DNA from: Armatimonadota bacterium
GTDB lineage: Bacteria > Armatimonadota > UBA10988 > DTZQ01
DNA length: 5,070 nt
Direction of reading: 5' to 3'
Assembly (NCBI GenBank): GCA_012961305.1
Contig: DTZQ01000428.1
Span: 1-5,070, forward strand
The notes beneath the pieces were generated by a model, which was not told the origin of the DNA, made no database searches, and saw only the letters and a list, made by a program, of their open reading frames with translations. Positions within the stretch are counted from its first letter, which is position 1; every line of letters starts with the position of its first letter. Positions 1 to 5,070 of this stretch are shown piece by piece. Made by a program: the position numbers and the translations under genes.

Positions 1-96
1 ACGAGCATCCGGTCGTTGAAACAGGAAGCAGGTTCCAAAGGGGCCCGGTCCCATTGGGGTAAATCCTTTGGATTTCCTTTCCCGGAACGAACTTAG
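1..96 (+). CDS. Possible 3' end of a TnpB-like (IS200/IS605 OrfB, RNA-guided nuclease) gene, cut by the window edge
   Basis: Frame 1 is open from base 1 and ends at TAG 94-96, giving 31 residues that begin TSIRSLKQEAGSKGARSHWG. No catalytic domain is visible because the gene would lie to the left of the window. The call rests on the tail alone: many IS200/IS605 and IS1341-type TnpB proteins end in a short, disordered, polar segment carrying a (V/M/L)KQEA or KQEP motif, usually a few to about thirty residues before the stop. The GC-hairpin-rich non-coding DNA that follows fits a transposon right end. If correct, TnpB is an RNA-guided DNA nuclease whose guide RNA overlaps the 3' end of its own gene. 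The stretch is short and could instead be chance open frame or the tail of an unrelated protein. The link is recognition from memory of family tails, not an alignment. Confidence 0.42.
   Translation, partial: TSIRSLKQEAGSKGARSHWGKSFGFPFPERT
61..75. repeat. Small perfect inverted repeat
   Basis: AAATCC (61-66) and GGATTT (70-75) are perfect reverse complements around a TTT loop. The hairpin lies inside the last codons of the putative tnpB tail. In TnpB elements the guide-RNA scaffold includes the 3' end of the gene, so a hairpin here would fit, but a 6-bp stem can also arise by chance. Confidence 0.35.
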
Positions 97-160
97 ACCC
101 GGCTGTACTTAGTTTGGGAGCAGCACGTTTAGTTATTGCTGAAGTAGTACGCTGCGAAGG

Positions 161-180
161 GGAAACCGCCCTACTGGGGG
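161..180 (+). repeat. Imperfect 20-bp direct repeat, copy 1
   Basis: This copy reads ggaaaccgccctactggggg and matches 17 of 20 bases with the copy at 271-290. A shorter piece of the same motif (agccgccct) occurs at 181-189. The repeated unit is the GCCGCCCTAC arm that forms hairpins further right. Confidence 0.5.
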
Positions 181-206
181 AGCCGCCCTGCATTTGTCCT
201 CCGGTA

Positions 207-228
207 GGACGACACCCCTTTGTCGTCC
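207..228. repeat. Perfect 8-bp inverted repeat (hairpin)
   Basis: GGACGACA (207-214) and TGTCGTCC (221-228) are perfect reverse complements around a 6-base loop CCCCTT. No run of T follows on either strand, so it does not look like an intrinsic terminator. It is best read as a structural element of an RNA, or of single-stranded transposon DNA. Confidence 0.55.
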
Positions 229-270
229 CCGTCGGCCTTGGGGTTGGGGGCCTTTAACGGGATGGCTAAG

Positions 271-290
271 GGAAGCCGCCCTACCGGAGG
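271..290 (+). repeat. Imperfect 20-bp direct repeat, copy 2
   Basis: This copy reads ggaagccgccctaccggagg, 110 bp to the right of copy 1, with 17 of 20 bases the same. It contains the left arm and loop of the strong hairpin at 274-301. Its right part is the exact reverse complement of 198-208, so it can take part in two different foldings. Confidence 0.5.
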
Positions 291-301
291 GTAGGGTGGC
301 T
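274..301. repeat. Strong 12-bp hairpin just upstream of the kinase gene
   Basis: agccgccctacc (274-285) pairs with ggtagggtggct (290-301) around a GGAG loop. Eleven of the twelve pairs are Watson-Crick and one (g278 with t297) is a G-T wobble. It ends 22 bases before the Shine-Dalgarno site of the kinase gene and has no T-tract. An imperfect palindrome close to the end is typical of IS200/IS605 right ends recognised by TnpA. Equally, a stable stem here could influence expression of the downstream gene if it is transcribed. Confidence 0.55.
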
Positions 302-321
302 GCATTGGTGAGGTGATAACG

Positions 322-330
322 AAAGGAGGT
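322..330 (+). promoter_or_regulatory. Ribosome binding site that decides the kinase-gene start
   Basis: aaaggaggt is a full complement of the 16S anti-Shine-Dalgarno tail and lies 4 bases before GTG 335. The next in-frame start, ATG 353, is 22 bases away, too far for this site, so the GTG start is preferred. Confidence 0.8.
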
Positions 331-334
331 CAGT

Positions 335-1900
335 GTGGAGACTACGGAACTTATGACCGCTCTTTCTGACCCCGCTTTGTACGGGGTGAGAGCAGAGGAA
401 CTCACCCTGGAGCAGACGCACATTTCCATTGTCTGCCTCACGCCAGAGGTGGTGTACAAAATCAAAAAGCCGGTTGATTTGGGCTTTTTGGATTTCACCA
501 CCCTGGAGAAGCGGCGGCACTTCTGTGAGGAGGAGGTGCGCCTCAACTCCCGCTTGTCGCCGGAGGTGTATCTGGGCGTAGTGCCCCTGACCTGGGACGG
601 GAAACGGCTGGCCTTCGGGGGAGAGGGGGAAATCGTGGAGTACGCGGTCAAAATGAAACGCCTGCCCCAGGAGCGGCTCCTCAGCCATCTGTTGGCCAGG
701 GACGAGGTCACCCCGGAGATGATAGAGGCAGTGGCGGCGAAGGTGGCCGACTTCCACGAGCGCGGTGAGCGCGGCCCCGAGGTTGACCGCTACGGGAGTC
801 TGGAAGTCATCCGCTACAACACGGAGGAGAACTTCACCCAAACGGAGCCTTTCATTGGCCGTACCCTGAGCCGAGAGCAGTTCGAGTTCCTTTCCACGGC
901 CACGCGGAACTTCCTGCGACGCAATGAGGCTGTTTTTGAGGAGCGCATTGCCCGGGGGTGCATCCGCGACTGCCACGGCGACTTGCACACGGAGCACGTT
1001 TGCTTCGCCGACGGTCTGGTCATTTTCGACTGCATTGAGTTTAACACCCGTTTTCGCTGCTCCGACGTGGCGGCCGAAGTGGCCTTCCTGGCCATGGATT
1101 TGGATGCCCACGACCGGCCCGATTTGGCCCGGCACTTTGTGCGGGAGTACGTGGCTCGCACTGGGGACGCCCAACTGCTGTGGCTCTTGGACTTTTACAA
1201 ATGTTATCGAGCCTACGTGCGGGGGAAGGTAGTAGGGTTCCAGTTGGACCAGCCGGAGGTGCCGCCGGAGGCTAAAGAGGCGGCCCGCCGGCAGGCCCAA
1301 GGCATGTTTGCCCTGGCGGAACGGTATGCCCAAACCCTGGCCCGGCCAGTGCTGTTCCTGCTGTGTGGCCTCATGGGCACAGGCAAGACGGCGTTGGCCC
1401 AGGCTTTGGCCCAGAACATAGACGCAGAACTGCTCCGTTCGGATGTGGTGCGCAAGGAGTTGGCGGGCCTGGCTCCGGATACGCCCCAGCGGGAACCGTT
1501 CGAGCAGGGAATTTACGCCCCGGAGTTTTCCCGCCGCACTTACGAGGCCCTGCGGGAACGGGCAGCAAAGGCCCTGCGCCAGGGCCGGGGAGCCGTCGTC
1601 TTGGACGCCTCCTTCGCCTCCCGGCAGGAACGACAACTCACCTTGGCCCTGGCACAGCAGGAGGCAGCACAGGCTTACGTGGTGGAATGCGCCTGTCCCG
1701 AAGAAGTCGTGCGCCAGCGGCTCGAGGTGCGTCTGGAGGCCGGTCGCGATGCCTCCGATGGGCGGTGGGAACTGTATCAGCAGCAGCGAGCGGCCTTTGA
1801 GCCCTGCACCGAGGTGCCCGAAGGACAGCACATCCTCCTGGACACCGCGCGACCGGTGGCTGCCTGCCTTCAAGAATTGCTGCTGCAACTGACAGCGTGA
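335..1900 (+). CDS. Bifunctional aminoglycoside-phosphotransferase-like / P-loop (AAA_33) kinase fusion protein
   Basis: The protein has 521 residues and two domains. The first (about 1-310) resembles the aminoglycoside/choline kinase fold: a VVYKIKKP strand with candidate ATP-binding lysines (Lys42-Lys45), a Brenner-type catalytic loop CHGDLHTEHV with Asp216, and a metal-site segment FDCIEFN with Asp232. The second (about 338-521) is a P-loop kinase with Walker A GLMGTGKT (345-352, Lys351), the LLRSDVVRKEL segment typical of AAA_33/zeta-toxin and polynucleotide-kinase-like proteins, and a Walker B-like VVLDASF (Asp424). This is the widespread COG2187-COG0645 fusion. The natural substrates are unknown, and the APH resemblance should not be read as antibiotic resistance. 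No signal peptide or membrane segment is visible, so it is probably cytoplasmic. GTG is chosen as start because of the site at 322-330. The gene stands alone on this strand and converges with the por operon. Confidence 0.92.
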   Translation: METTELMTALSDPALYGVRAEELTLEQTHISIVCLTPEVVYKIKKPVDLGFLDFTTLEKRRHFCEEEVRLNSRLSPEVYLGVVPLTWDGKRLAFGGEGEIVEYAVKMKRLPQERLLSHLLARDEVTPEMIEAVAAKVADFHERGERGPEVDRYGSLEVIRYNTEENFTQTEPFIGRTLSREQFEFLSTATRNFLRRNEAVFEERIARGCIRDCHGDLHTEHVCFADGLVIFDCIEFNTRFRCSDVAAEVAFLAMDLDAHDRPDLARHFVREYVARTGDAQLLWLLDFYKCYRAYVRGKVVGFQLDQPEVPPEAKEAARRQAQGMFALAERYAQTLARPVLFLLCGLMGTGKTALAQALAQNIDAELLRSDVVRKELAGLAPDTPQREPFEQGIYAPEFSRRTYEALRERAAKALRQGRGAVVLDASFASRQERQLTLALAQQEAAQAYVVECACPEEVVRQRLEVRLEAGRDASDGRWELYQQQRAAFEPCTEVPEGQHILLDTARPVAACLQELLLQLTA

Positions 1901-1903
1901 AAT

Positions 1904-1929
1904 CCCTCCACCCCGGTAGAGGGCGGTGG
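1904..1929. terminator. GC-rich hairpin between convergent genes, possible bidirectional terminator
   Basis: The 38-bp gap between the two convergent stop codons holds overlapping inverted repeats: ccctc 1904-1908 with gaggg 1919-1923, or ccacc 1908-1912 with ggtgg 1925-1929. The place is right for termination of both transcripts, but neither strand has a clean T-run after the stem, so termination may be weak or factor-dependent. Confidence 0.3.
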
Positions 1930-1938
1930 CCATTGCCC

Positions 1939-2862
1939 TTACGTCTCCCCAGCCAACTTCAGCAATCGTTCCCACTGCCGGTCCACGTCCTCCTGGATTT
2001 GGGAGAGGAGGTGCTCATTTTGGGGGGTAAAGAGGTGGCGGAAGCGGACTTGCCGTTTGAGGAACTCCTCCACTGGCTTCTTCTCTCGGGGCTTGTAGTT
2101 CAGCCGATATTGGCCGTCTTCCACTTCATACAGGGGCCAGAAGCAGGTTTCGGCTGCCAGGCGAGATATTTCAATGGTTTCGTGGGAGTCGAAGCCCCAG
2201 CCCAGAGGACAGGGGGAAAGGACCACCATAAAGGCCGGCCCTTCCACAACCAAGGCCTTTTCGACTTTGCGGGTTAAATCCCGCCAGTTGTGGGGGGCGG
2301 CCTGGGCAACGTAGGGGATGCCGTGGGCCACCATAGTGGCGGTGATGTCCTTGCGTCGTTCCGTTTTGCCGGGGATGACTTTCCCAGCGGGACTGGTGGT
2401 GGTGTGAGCCCCCAGGGGGGTCGCCCCAGACCGCTGTATCCCCGTGTTCATGTAGGCCTGATTGTCGTAGCAGAGCACCAGCATATCATGGCCCCGTTCC
2501 ATGGCCCCAGAGAGGGCCTGGAACCCGATGTCGTAGAGGGCCCCGTCCCCGCCGAGGGCGATGAAGTCGATTTCCCGGTCTATCTTGCCACGCTTCCTCA
2601 AGGCCCGATAGGCCGTCTCCACCCCGCTGATGGTGGCGGCCACATTTTCAAAGGCGCTGTGGATGAAGGGAATATCCCAAGCCGTGTAGGGGTAGATGGT
2701 GGTAACTACCTCCATGCAGCCGGTAGCGCAACTGACCACCACAGGATTAGGAGCCGCCAACAGCATCTGGCGCAAAATGACCGGCGCGGCACAACCGCTA
2801 CACGCCCGGTGTCCGCTGGTGAGGCCTTCGGGCCGTCGGGACAGTTCTTTTAGACTGGGCAT
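1939..2862 (-). CDS. porB: Pyruvate (2-oxoacid):ferredoxin oxidoreductase, beta subunit
   Basis: The 307-residue product is the thiamine-diphosphate (ThDP) and proximal [4Fe-4S] subunit of the four-subunit enzyme. The GHRACSGCAAP motif gives Cys21 and Cys24, CATGC gives Cys49, and SPCPLGWGF gives Cys218; these match the four cluster ligands expected in PorB. The ThDP/Mg motif begins GDGALYDIGF (Asp106) and ends in CYDNQAYMNTG (Asn134, Tyr137, Thr140). The length is usual for the family, and the C-terminal tail (RFRHLF to the helical end) is also typical. The start ATG at 2862-2860 has a GGAAAGG-type ribosome site inside the end of the alpha gene; the two genes overlap by 13 bp, so translation is probably coupled. 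It is the last gene of the operon. Pyruvate is the default substrate; a branched-chain or other 2-oxoacid cannot be excluded. Confidence 0.94.
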   Translation of the reverse strand: MPSLKELSRRPEGLTSGHRACSGCAAPVILRQMLLAAPNPVVVSCATGCMEVVTTIYPYTAWDIPFIHSAFENVAATISGVETAYRALRKRGKIDREIDFIALGGDGALYDIGFQALSGAMERGHDMLVLCYDNQAYMNTGIQRSGATPLGAHTTTSPAGKVIPGKTERRKDITATMVAHGIPYVAQAAPHNWRDLTRKVEKALVVEGPAFMVVLSPCPLGWGFDSHETIEISRLAAETCFWPLYEVEDGQYRLNYKPREKKPVEEFLKRQVRFRHLFTPQNEHLLSQIQEDVDRQWERLLKLAGET

Positions 2863-4109
2863 GGTTTCCTTTCCTTTCGCCTATTGAGCGTAAGGGGCGG
2901 CACCTCTGCCCGGGAGACGAGGCCGCCCTCTGGTGAGCGCAGGCCCAAGTAACTTACTTCGGTAACCATTTCCCCCGTTTGGACCAGGGTGAGCAGGTCT
3001 TCAAAGACTTGGCGAATTTGGTCGGTAGTCACATCGCGCCCTCCCAGGCCGTAGATGTAGTCCACGATGGGCGGGTGGACGGGCGCGGTGTAGAAAACGG
3101 CCCGCAGGTCGTTAAGCAAGGGTCCTCCGAAGCCGGAGAAGCCCTCCGCCCGGTCCATTACAGCGATGGCTTTTACCTTTTGCAGGCTTTGCACAATCTC
3201 CCGCCGGGGCAAGGGGCGGAACACCCGTATTTTCAGCAGGCCCACCGGTTGGCCTTCGGCCCGCAGTGCGTTGACCACCGCTTTGGCGGTTCCAGCGGTG
3301 GAACCCATCGCCACTACGGCCACCTGAGCATCTTCCAAGCGGTACGGTTCGAGCAAATCGTAGCGAGTGCCGAACTTGGCCGCAAACTCCTCCCCTACCG
3401 CCTGGATGACCGCCGGAGATTCCCGCATGGCTTCGGCCTGAGAGCGTTTGTGCTCAAAATAGTAGTCCGTCAAATCCAACGGGCCTACGGTGATGGGATG
3501 GTCAACATCCAAGAGGGAGTAGGCGGGTTCGTACTCGCCGATGAACTCCTGCACAGCCTCGTCGGGATAGAGGTGCACCCGTTCCATAGCGTGGCTGAGG
3601 ATAAAGCCGTCGGTGGTGACCATCACCGGGAGGCGAGTTCCCTCAGCAATGGGCACTGCTTGGATGAGGTTGTCGTAAGCCTCCTGCACGTTCTCCGAGT
3701 AGATTTGAATCCACCCGCAGTCGCGTGCCCCCATGGTGTCACTGTGGTCGCAGTGGATATTGATATTGCCGCTCAGGGCGCGATTTACTACGGCCATGAC
3801 GATAGGCAAGCGCAGGCTGGCAGCGATGTAGAGCATCTCCCACATCAGGGCCAGGCCTTGGGAAGAGGTCGCGGTCATGGCCCGCACCCCCGCTGCCGCG
3901 GCCCCGATACAGGCACTCATGGCGCTGTGTTCGCTCTCCACCCGAATTAGTTCCGTATCCACCAAACCATCGGCGACGAAGCCCGAAAAAATTTGCACGA
4001 TTTCCGTCTGAGGGGTGATGGGATAGGCCGCAACTACCTCCGGGTTAATTTGCCGCATGGCTTCCGCTTCCGCCTCGTTGCTGGTCATGGCAACGATTTG
4101 GGTTTCCAT
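2850..4109 (-). CDS. porA: Pyruvate (2-oxoacid):ferredoxin oxidoreductase, alpha subunit
   Basis: The 419-residue product contains the POR_N pyrimidine-binding domain (about 10-240) and the PFOR_II domain (about 260-360, starting AQVAVVAMGSTAGTAKAVV). Active-site signatures are intact: YPITPQT (29-35), whose Thr32 corresponds to the substrate-binding Thr31 of Desulfovibrio africanus PFOR; ESEHSA (58-63), whose Glu60 corresponds to the ThDP-activating Glu64; and NRALSG with Arg110, corresponding to Arg114. SSQGLALM is also conserved. The start is ATG 4109-4107, giving METQIVAMTS, with GGAGG ten bases upstream and only 2 bp after the delta stop. An open frame runs back to 4295, but those 62 codons are antisense-like shadow of the delta gene and are excluded. 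The short Arg/Lys-rich C-terminal tail overlaps the start of the beta gene. Confidence 0.95.
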   Translation of the reverse strand: METQIVAMTSNEAEAEAMRQINPEVVAAYPITPQTEIVQIFSGFVADGLVDTELIRVESEHSAMSACIGAAAAGVRAMTATSSQGLALMWEMLYIAASLRLPIVMAVVNRALSGNINIHCDHSDTMGARDCGWIQIYSENVQEAYDNLIQAVPIAEGTRLPVMVTTDGFILSHAMERVHLYPDEAVQEFIGEYEPAYSLLDVDHPITVGPLDLTDYYFEHKRSQAEAMRESPAVIQAVGEEFAAKFGTRYDLLEPYRLEDAQVAVVAMGSTAGTAKAVVNALRAEGQPVGLLKIRVFRPLPRREIVQSLQKVKAIAVMDRAEGFSGFGGPLLNDLRAVFYTAPVHPPIVDYIYGLGGRDVTTDQIRQVFEDLLTLVQTGEMVTEVSYLGLRSPEGGLVSRAEVPPLTLNRRKERKPCPV

Positions 4110-4111
4110 GG

Positions 4112-4405
4112 TTACATTTCCTCCCATTGCATAGTAATGGCTTTGACTTTCGGCGGGCATTCCTGGGCACAGATGCCACAGCCCTTGCAGTAGTCCAGGT
4201 CCATGCCCACGACCTTGCCCTCCTCCACCTGTACCGCTCCCTCGGGACAGTAGACCCAGCACAGCAAGCAGTGCACGCACTTTTCCGCATCCCACAGCGG
4301 CCAGTGCGTGCGCCAGCCGCCCGTTTTGTACTCCCGCGCCGTTCCCGACCGGTCAATTATGCCGGCCTCAGGAAGTTCGGTCCAGACTTTCAAGGTTTGT
4401 TTCAT
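4112..4405 (-). CDS. porD: Pyruvate (2-oxoacid):ferredoxin oxidoreductase, delta subunit (2x[4Fe-4S] ferredoxin-like)
   Basis: This 97-residue protein carries two standard ferredoxin-type [4Fe-4S] motifs: CVHCLLCWVYCP (Cys43, 46, 49, 53) and CKGCGICAQECP (Cys73, 76, 79, 83). All eight ligands and both following prolines are present, so it should hold two clusters and pass electrons from the beta-subunit cluster to external ferredoxin. The N-terminal 40 residues, with the GGWRTHWPLWD segment, are typical of PorD and help dock it in the complex. ATG 4405-4403 is preceded by AGGAGGT (4421-4415) at 9 bases. Its start overlaps the gamma stop as ATGA, and its stop lies 2 bp before the alpha start, so all three are translationally linked. 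It is a stand-alone subunit here, whereas in single-chain PFORs the same domain is fused. Confidence 0.95.
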   Translation of the reverse strand: MKQTLKVWTELPEAGIIDRSGTAREYKTGGWRTHWPLWDAEKCVHCLLCWVYCPEGAVQVEEGKVVGMDLDYCKGCGICAQECPPKVKAITMQWEEM

Positions 4406-4983
4406 CCCTTTTGTACCTCCTGATACCCGCGTTTAATGGCCTCCAGGTTGCCCTGCACCACTTCCGGCCGGTGGCGGAATTTATGCCCCAACCGCCGCTC
4501 CGTATCCTCCAAGAGGATTTCAAAGTCTACCAATTGGGTTACTGCCGCCAGGGCCCCCACCATGGGAGTGTTGGGAATGTCCCGGCCAATGGCCTCCCGG
4601 GCAATGCGCGAGGCATCTAAGGTACACACTTTCTGCTCCGGGGCCAGGGACAATTCCGGTCGGATTTCCTCCGGGCGGCGGCTGGTGTTGATGATGACCG
4701 TGCCGTCTGGGGCCAGTCCCTCGGTCACGTCCACCGTTCCCAGGAGGGTAGGGTCGAGGACTATCACCACTTGGGGATGGGCCACCCCACAGTGAAGGGT
4801 AATAGGTTCGTCACTGATGCGATTAAAAGCCTGTACCGGAGCACCACGCCGCTCGGGACCGAATTCAGGGAAGGCCTGCATGTACTTGCCCGCCCCTAAG
4901 ATGGCTTCCCCGAACAGCAGAGCCCCCGTTTTAACCCCCTGCCCCCCCCGCCCATGCCAGCGGATTTCAGTCATGGTAGCCAT
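4402..4983 (-). CDS. porG: Pyruvate (2-oxoacid):ferredoxin oxidoreductase, gamma subunit
   Basis: The 193-residue product is the gamma subunit (POR domain) of the heterotetrameric enzyme. It shows the N-terminal glycine-rich HGRGGQG motif at about 10-16 and the conserved block PEFGPERRGAPVQAF followed by SDEPI. The TPMVGALA segment in the second half is also typical. The domain packs on the alpha/beta core and is needed for the complex; in single-chain PFORs it is an internal domain. ATG 4983-4981 is chosen because GGGAG lies 7 bases upstream and the family usually starts a few residues before HGRGGQG. An in-frame ATG at 5055 with AGGAGG three bases before it would add 24 residues that do not resemble the family. 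It is the first gene of the operon; the stop overlaps the delta start by 4 bp. Confidence 0.93.
   Translation of the reverse strand: MATMTEIRWHGRGGQGVKTGALLFGEAILGAGKYMQAFPEFGPERRGAPVQAFNRISDEPITLHCGVAHPQVVIVLDPTLLGTVDVTEGLAPDGTVIINTSRRPEEIRPELSLAPEQKVCTLDASRIAREAIGRDIPNTPMVGALAAVTQLVDFEILLEDTERRLGHKFRHRPEVVQGNLEAIKRGYQEVQKG
4415..4421 (-). promoter_or_regulatory. Ribosome binding site of the delta-subunit gene
   Basis: AGGAGGT on the minus strand lies 9 bases before ATG 4405, within the last codons of the gamma gene. Together with the ATGA overlap this allows both new initiation and coupled re-initiation. Confidence 0.75.
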
Positions 4984-4990
4984 ATTTCTT

Positions 4991-4995
4991 CTCCC
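4991..4995 (-). promoter_or_regulatory. Ribosome binding site supporting the shorter gamma-subunit start
   Basis: GGGAG on the minus strand sits 7 bases before ATG 4983, an ordinary spacing. It competes with AGGAGG near 5059-5064, which sits only 3 bases before the in-frame ATG at 5055. The family start position favours the site described here. Confidence 0.55.
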
Positions 4996-5070
4996 ATCAG
5001 CCAAAGACCAGATAACCTTAAGGGTTTGTACAGGGAATTCGCCAGCGAGGTGCATATTCCTCCTGCTGAG

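Larger units (their letters stand above)
97..321. other. Non-coding, hairpin-rich region (possible transposon right end / guide-RNA region or structured leader)
   Basis: No convincing gene lies here; frames are short and match no family I know. The left part (97-160) has weak inverted repeats, such as cagca 121-125 with tgctg 137-141 and gtact 106-110 with agtac 146-150. The right part (161-301) is GC-rich with strong hairpins at 207-228 and 274-301 and an imperfect 20-bp direct repeat. Two readings are open. It may be the right end of an IS200/IS605-type element whose tnpB ends at base 96, in which case the omega/reRNA scaffold would span the end of tnpB and part of this region. Or it may be the 5' leader of the kinase gene starting at 335. 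No clear -35/-10 promoter pair was found. Confidence 0.5.

Noticed and set aside
207..228. Intrinsic terminator for the upstream gene
   Set aside because: The stem is good but no T-run follows on either strand.
1..330. tRNA, RNase P RNA, tmRNA or CRISPR array
   Set aside because: No cloverleaf, no conserved RNase P or tmRNA segments recognised, and no regular repeat-spacer pattern.
335..1264. Aminoglycoside resistance gene
   Set aside because: The APH-like domain belongs to a fused chromosomal family with unknown substrate; the fold alone does not show resistance.
281..1975. A 564-codon minus-strand open frame opposite the kinase fusion gene
   Set aside because: It is the antisense shadow of a gene with clear kinase motifs, its protein shows no recognisable domain, it has no good ribosome site, and it would run into the end of the beta-subunit gene.
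2979..3950. A 323-codon plus-strand open frame opposite the alpha-subunit gene
   Set aside because: Low-complexity antisense translation over a strongly conserved gene; no family features.
2850..4109. Oxalate oxidoreductase alpha subunit
   Set aside because: The YPITP threonine and the neighbouring pyruvate-type residues are kept, which fits pyruvate-type rather than oxalate-type enzymes.
4110..4295. Upstream extension of the alpha subunit by 62 codons
   Set aside because: The extension lies over the delta gene in another frame, is Gly/Arg-rich shadow sequence, and the ATG at 4109 has a proper ribosome site and the family start.

Overview
The window looks like a piece of a moderately GC-rich (roughly 55-60% by eye) bacterial or archaeal chromosome with anaerobic, ferredoxin-linked metabolism. 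The main evidence is a complete four-subunit 2-oxoacid:ferredoxin oxidoreductase operon in the order gamma-delta-alpha-beta, the arrangement known from Thermotoga, many archaea and various anaerobic bacteria. Strong Shine-Dalgarno sites (AGGAGGT, GGGAG) precede most genes. An anaerobic, perhaps thermophilic, bacterium of a Chloroflexota or Firmicutes type fits, but the sequence does not fix the taxon.

Layout. Bases 1-96 hold the last 31 codons of a plus-strand reading frame with a KQEA-containing tail that resembles the C-terminus of IS200/IS605-type TnpB proteins (tentative). Bases 97-334 are non-coding and rich in GC hairpins. They could be the transposon right end with its guide-RNA (omega/reRNA) region, the structured leader of the next gene, or both. 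Bases 335-1900 (plus) encode a 521-residue fusion of an aminoglycoside-phosphotransferase-like kinase domain and a P-loop AAA_33/zeta-toxin-like kinase domain. Bases 1939-4983 (minus) are the por operon, read right to left: gamma (4983-4402), delta (4405-4112), alpha (4109-2850), beta (2862-1939). It converges on the fusion gene across a 38-bp gap that holds a GC-rich hairpin.

How the genes work together. The four por products should form one cytoplasmic complex. Alpha and beta carry the thiamine diphosphate site and the proximal [4Fe-4S] cluster, delta carries two further [4Fe-4S] clusters, and gamma carries the remaining conserved domain. Together they oxidise pyruvate (or a close 2-oxoacid) with CoA to acyl-CoA and CO2 and reduce ferredoxin, or run in reverse to fix CO2. 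Start and stop codons overlap or lie within 2 bp, so translation is probably coupled. The fusion kinase has no visible functional link to this complex.

The four por genes are secure. The least explained part is the first 330 bases, where a possible TnpB tail is followed by several inverted repeats that compete with one another for pairing.
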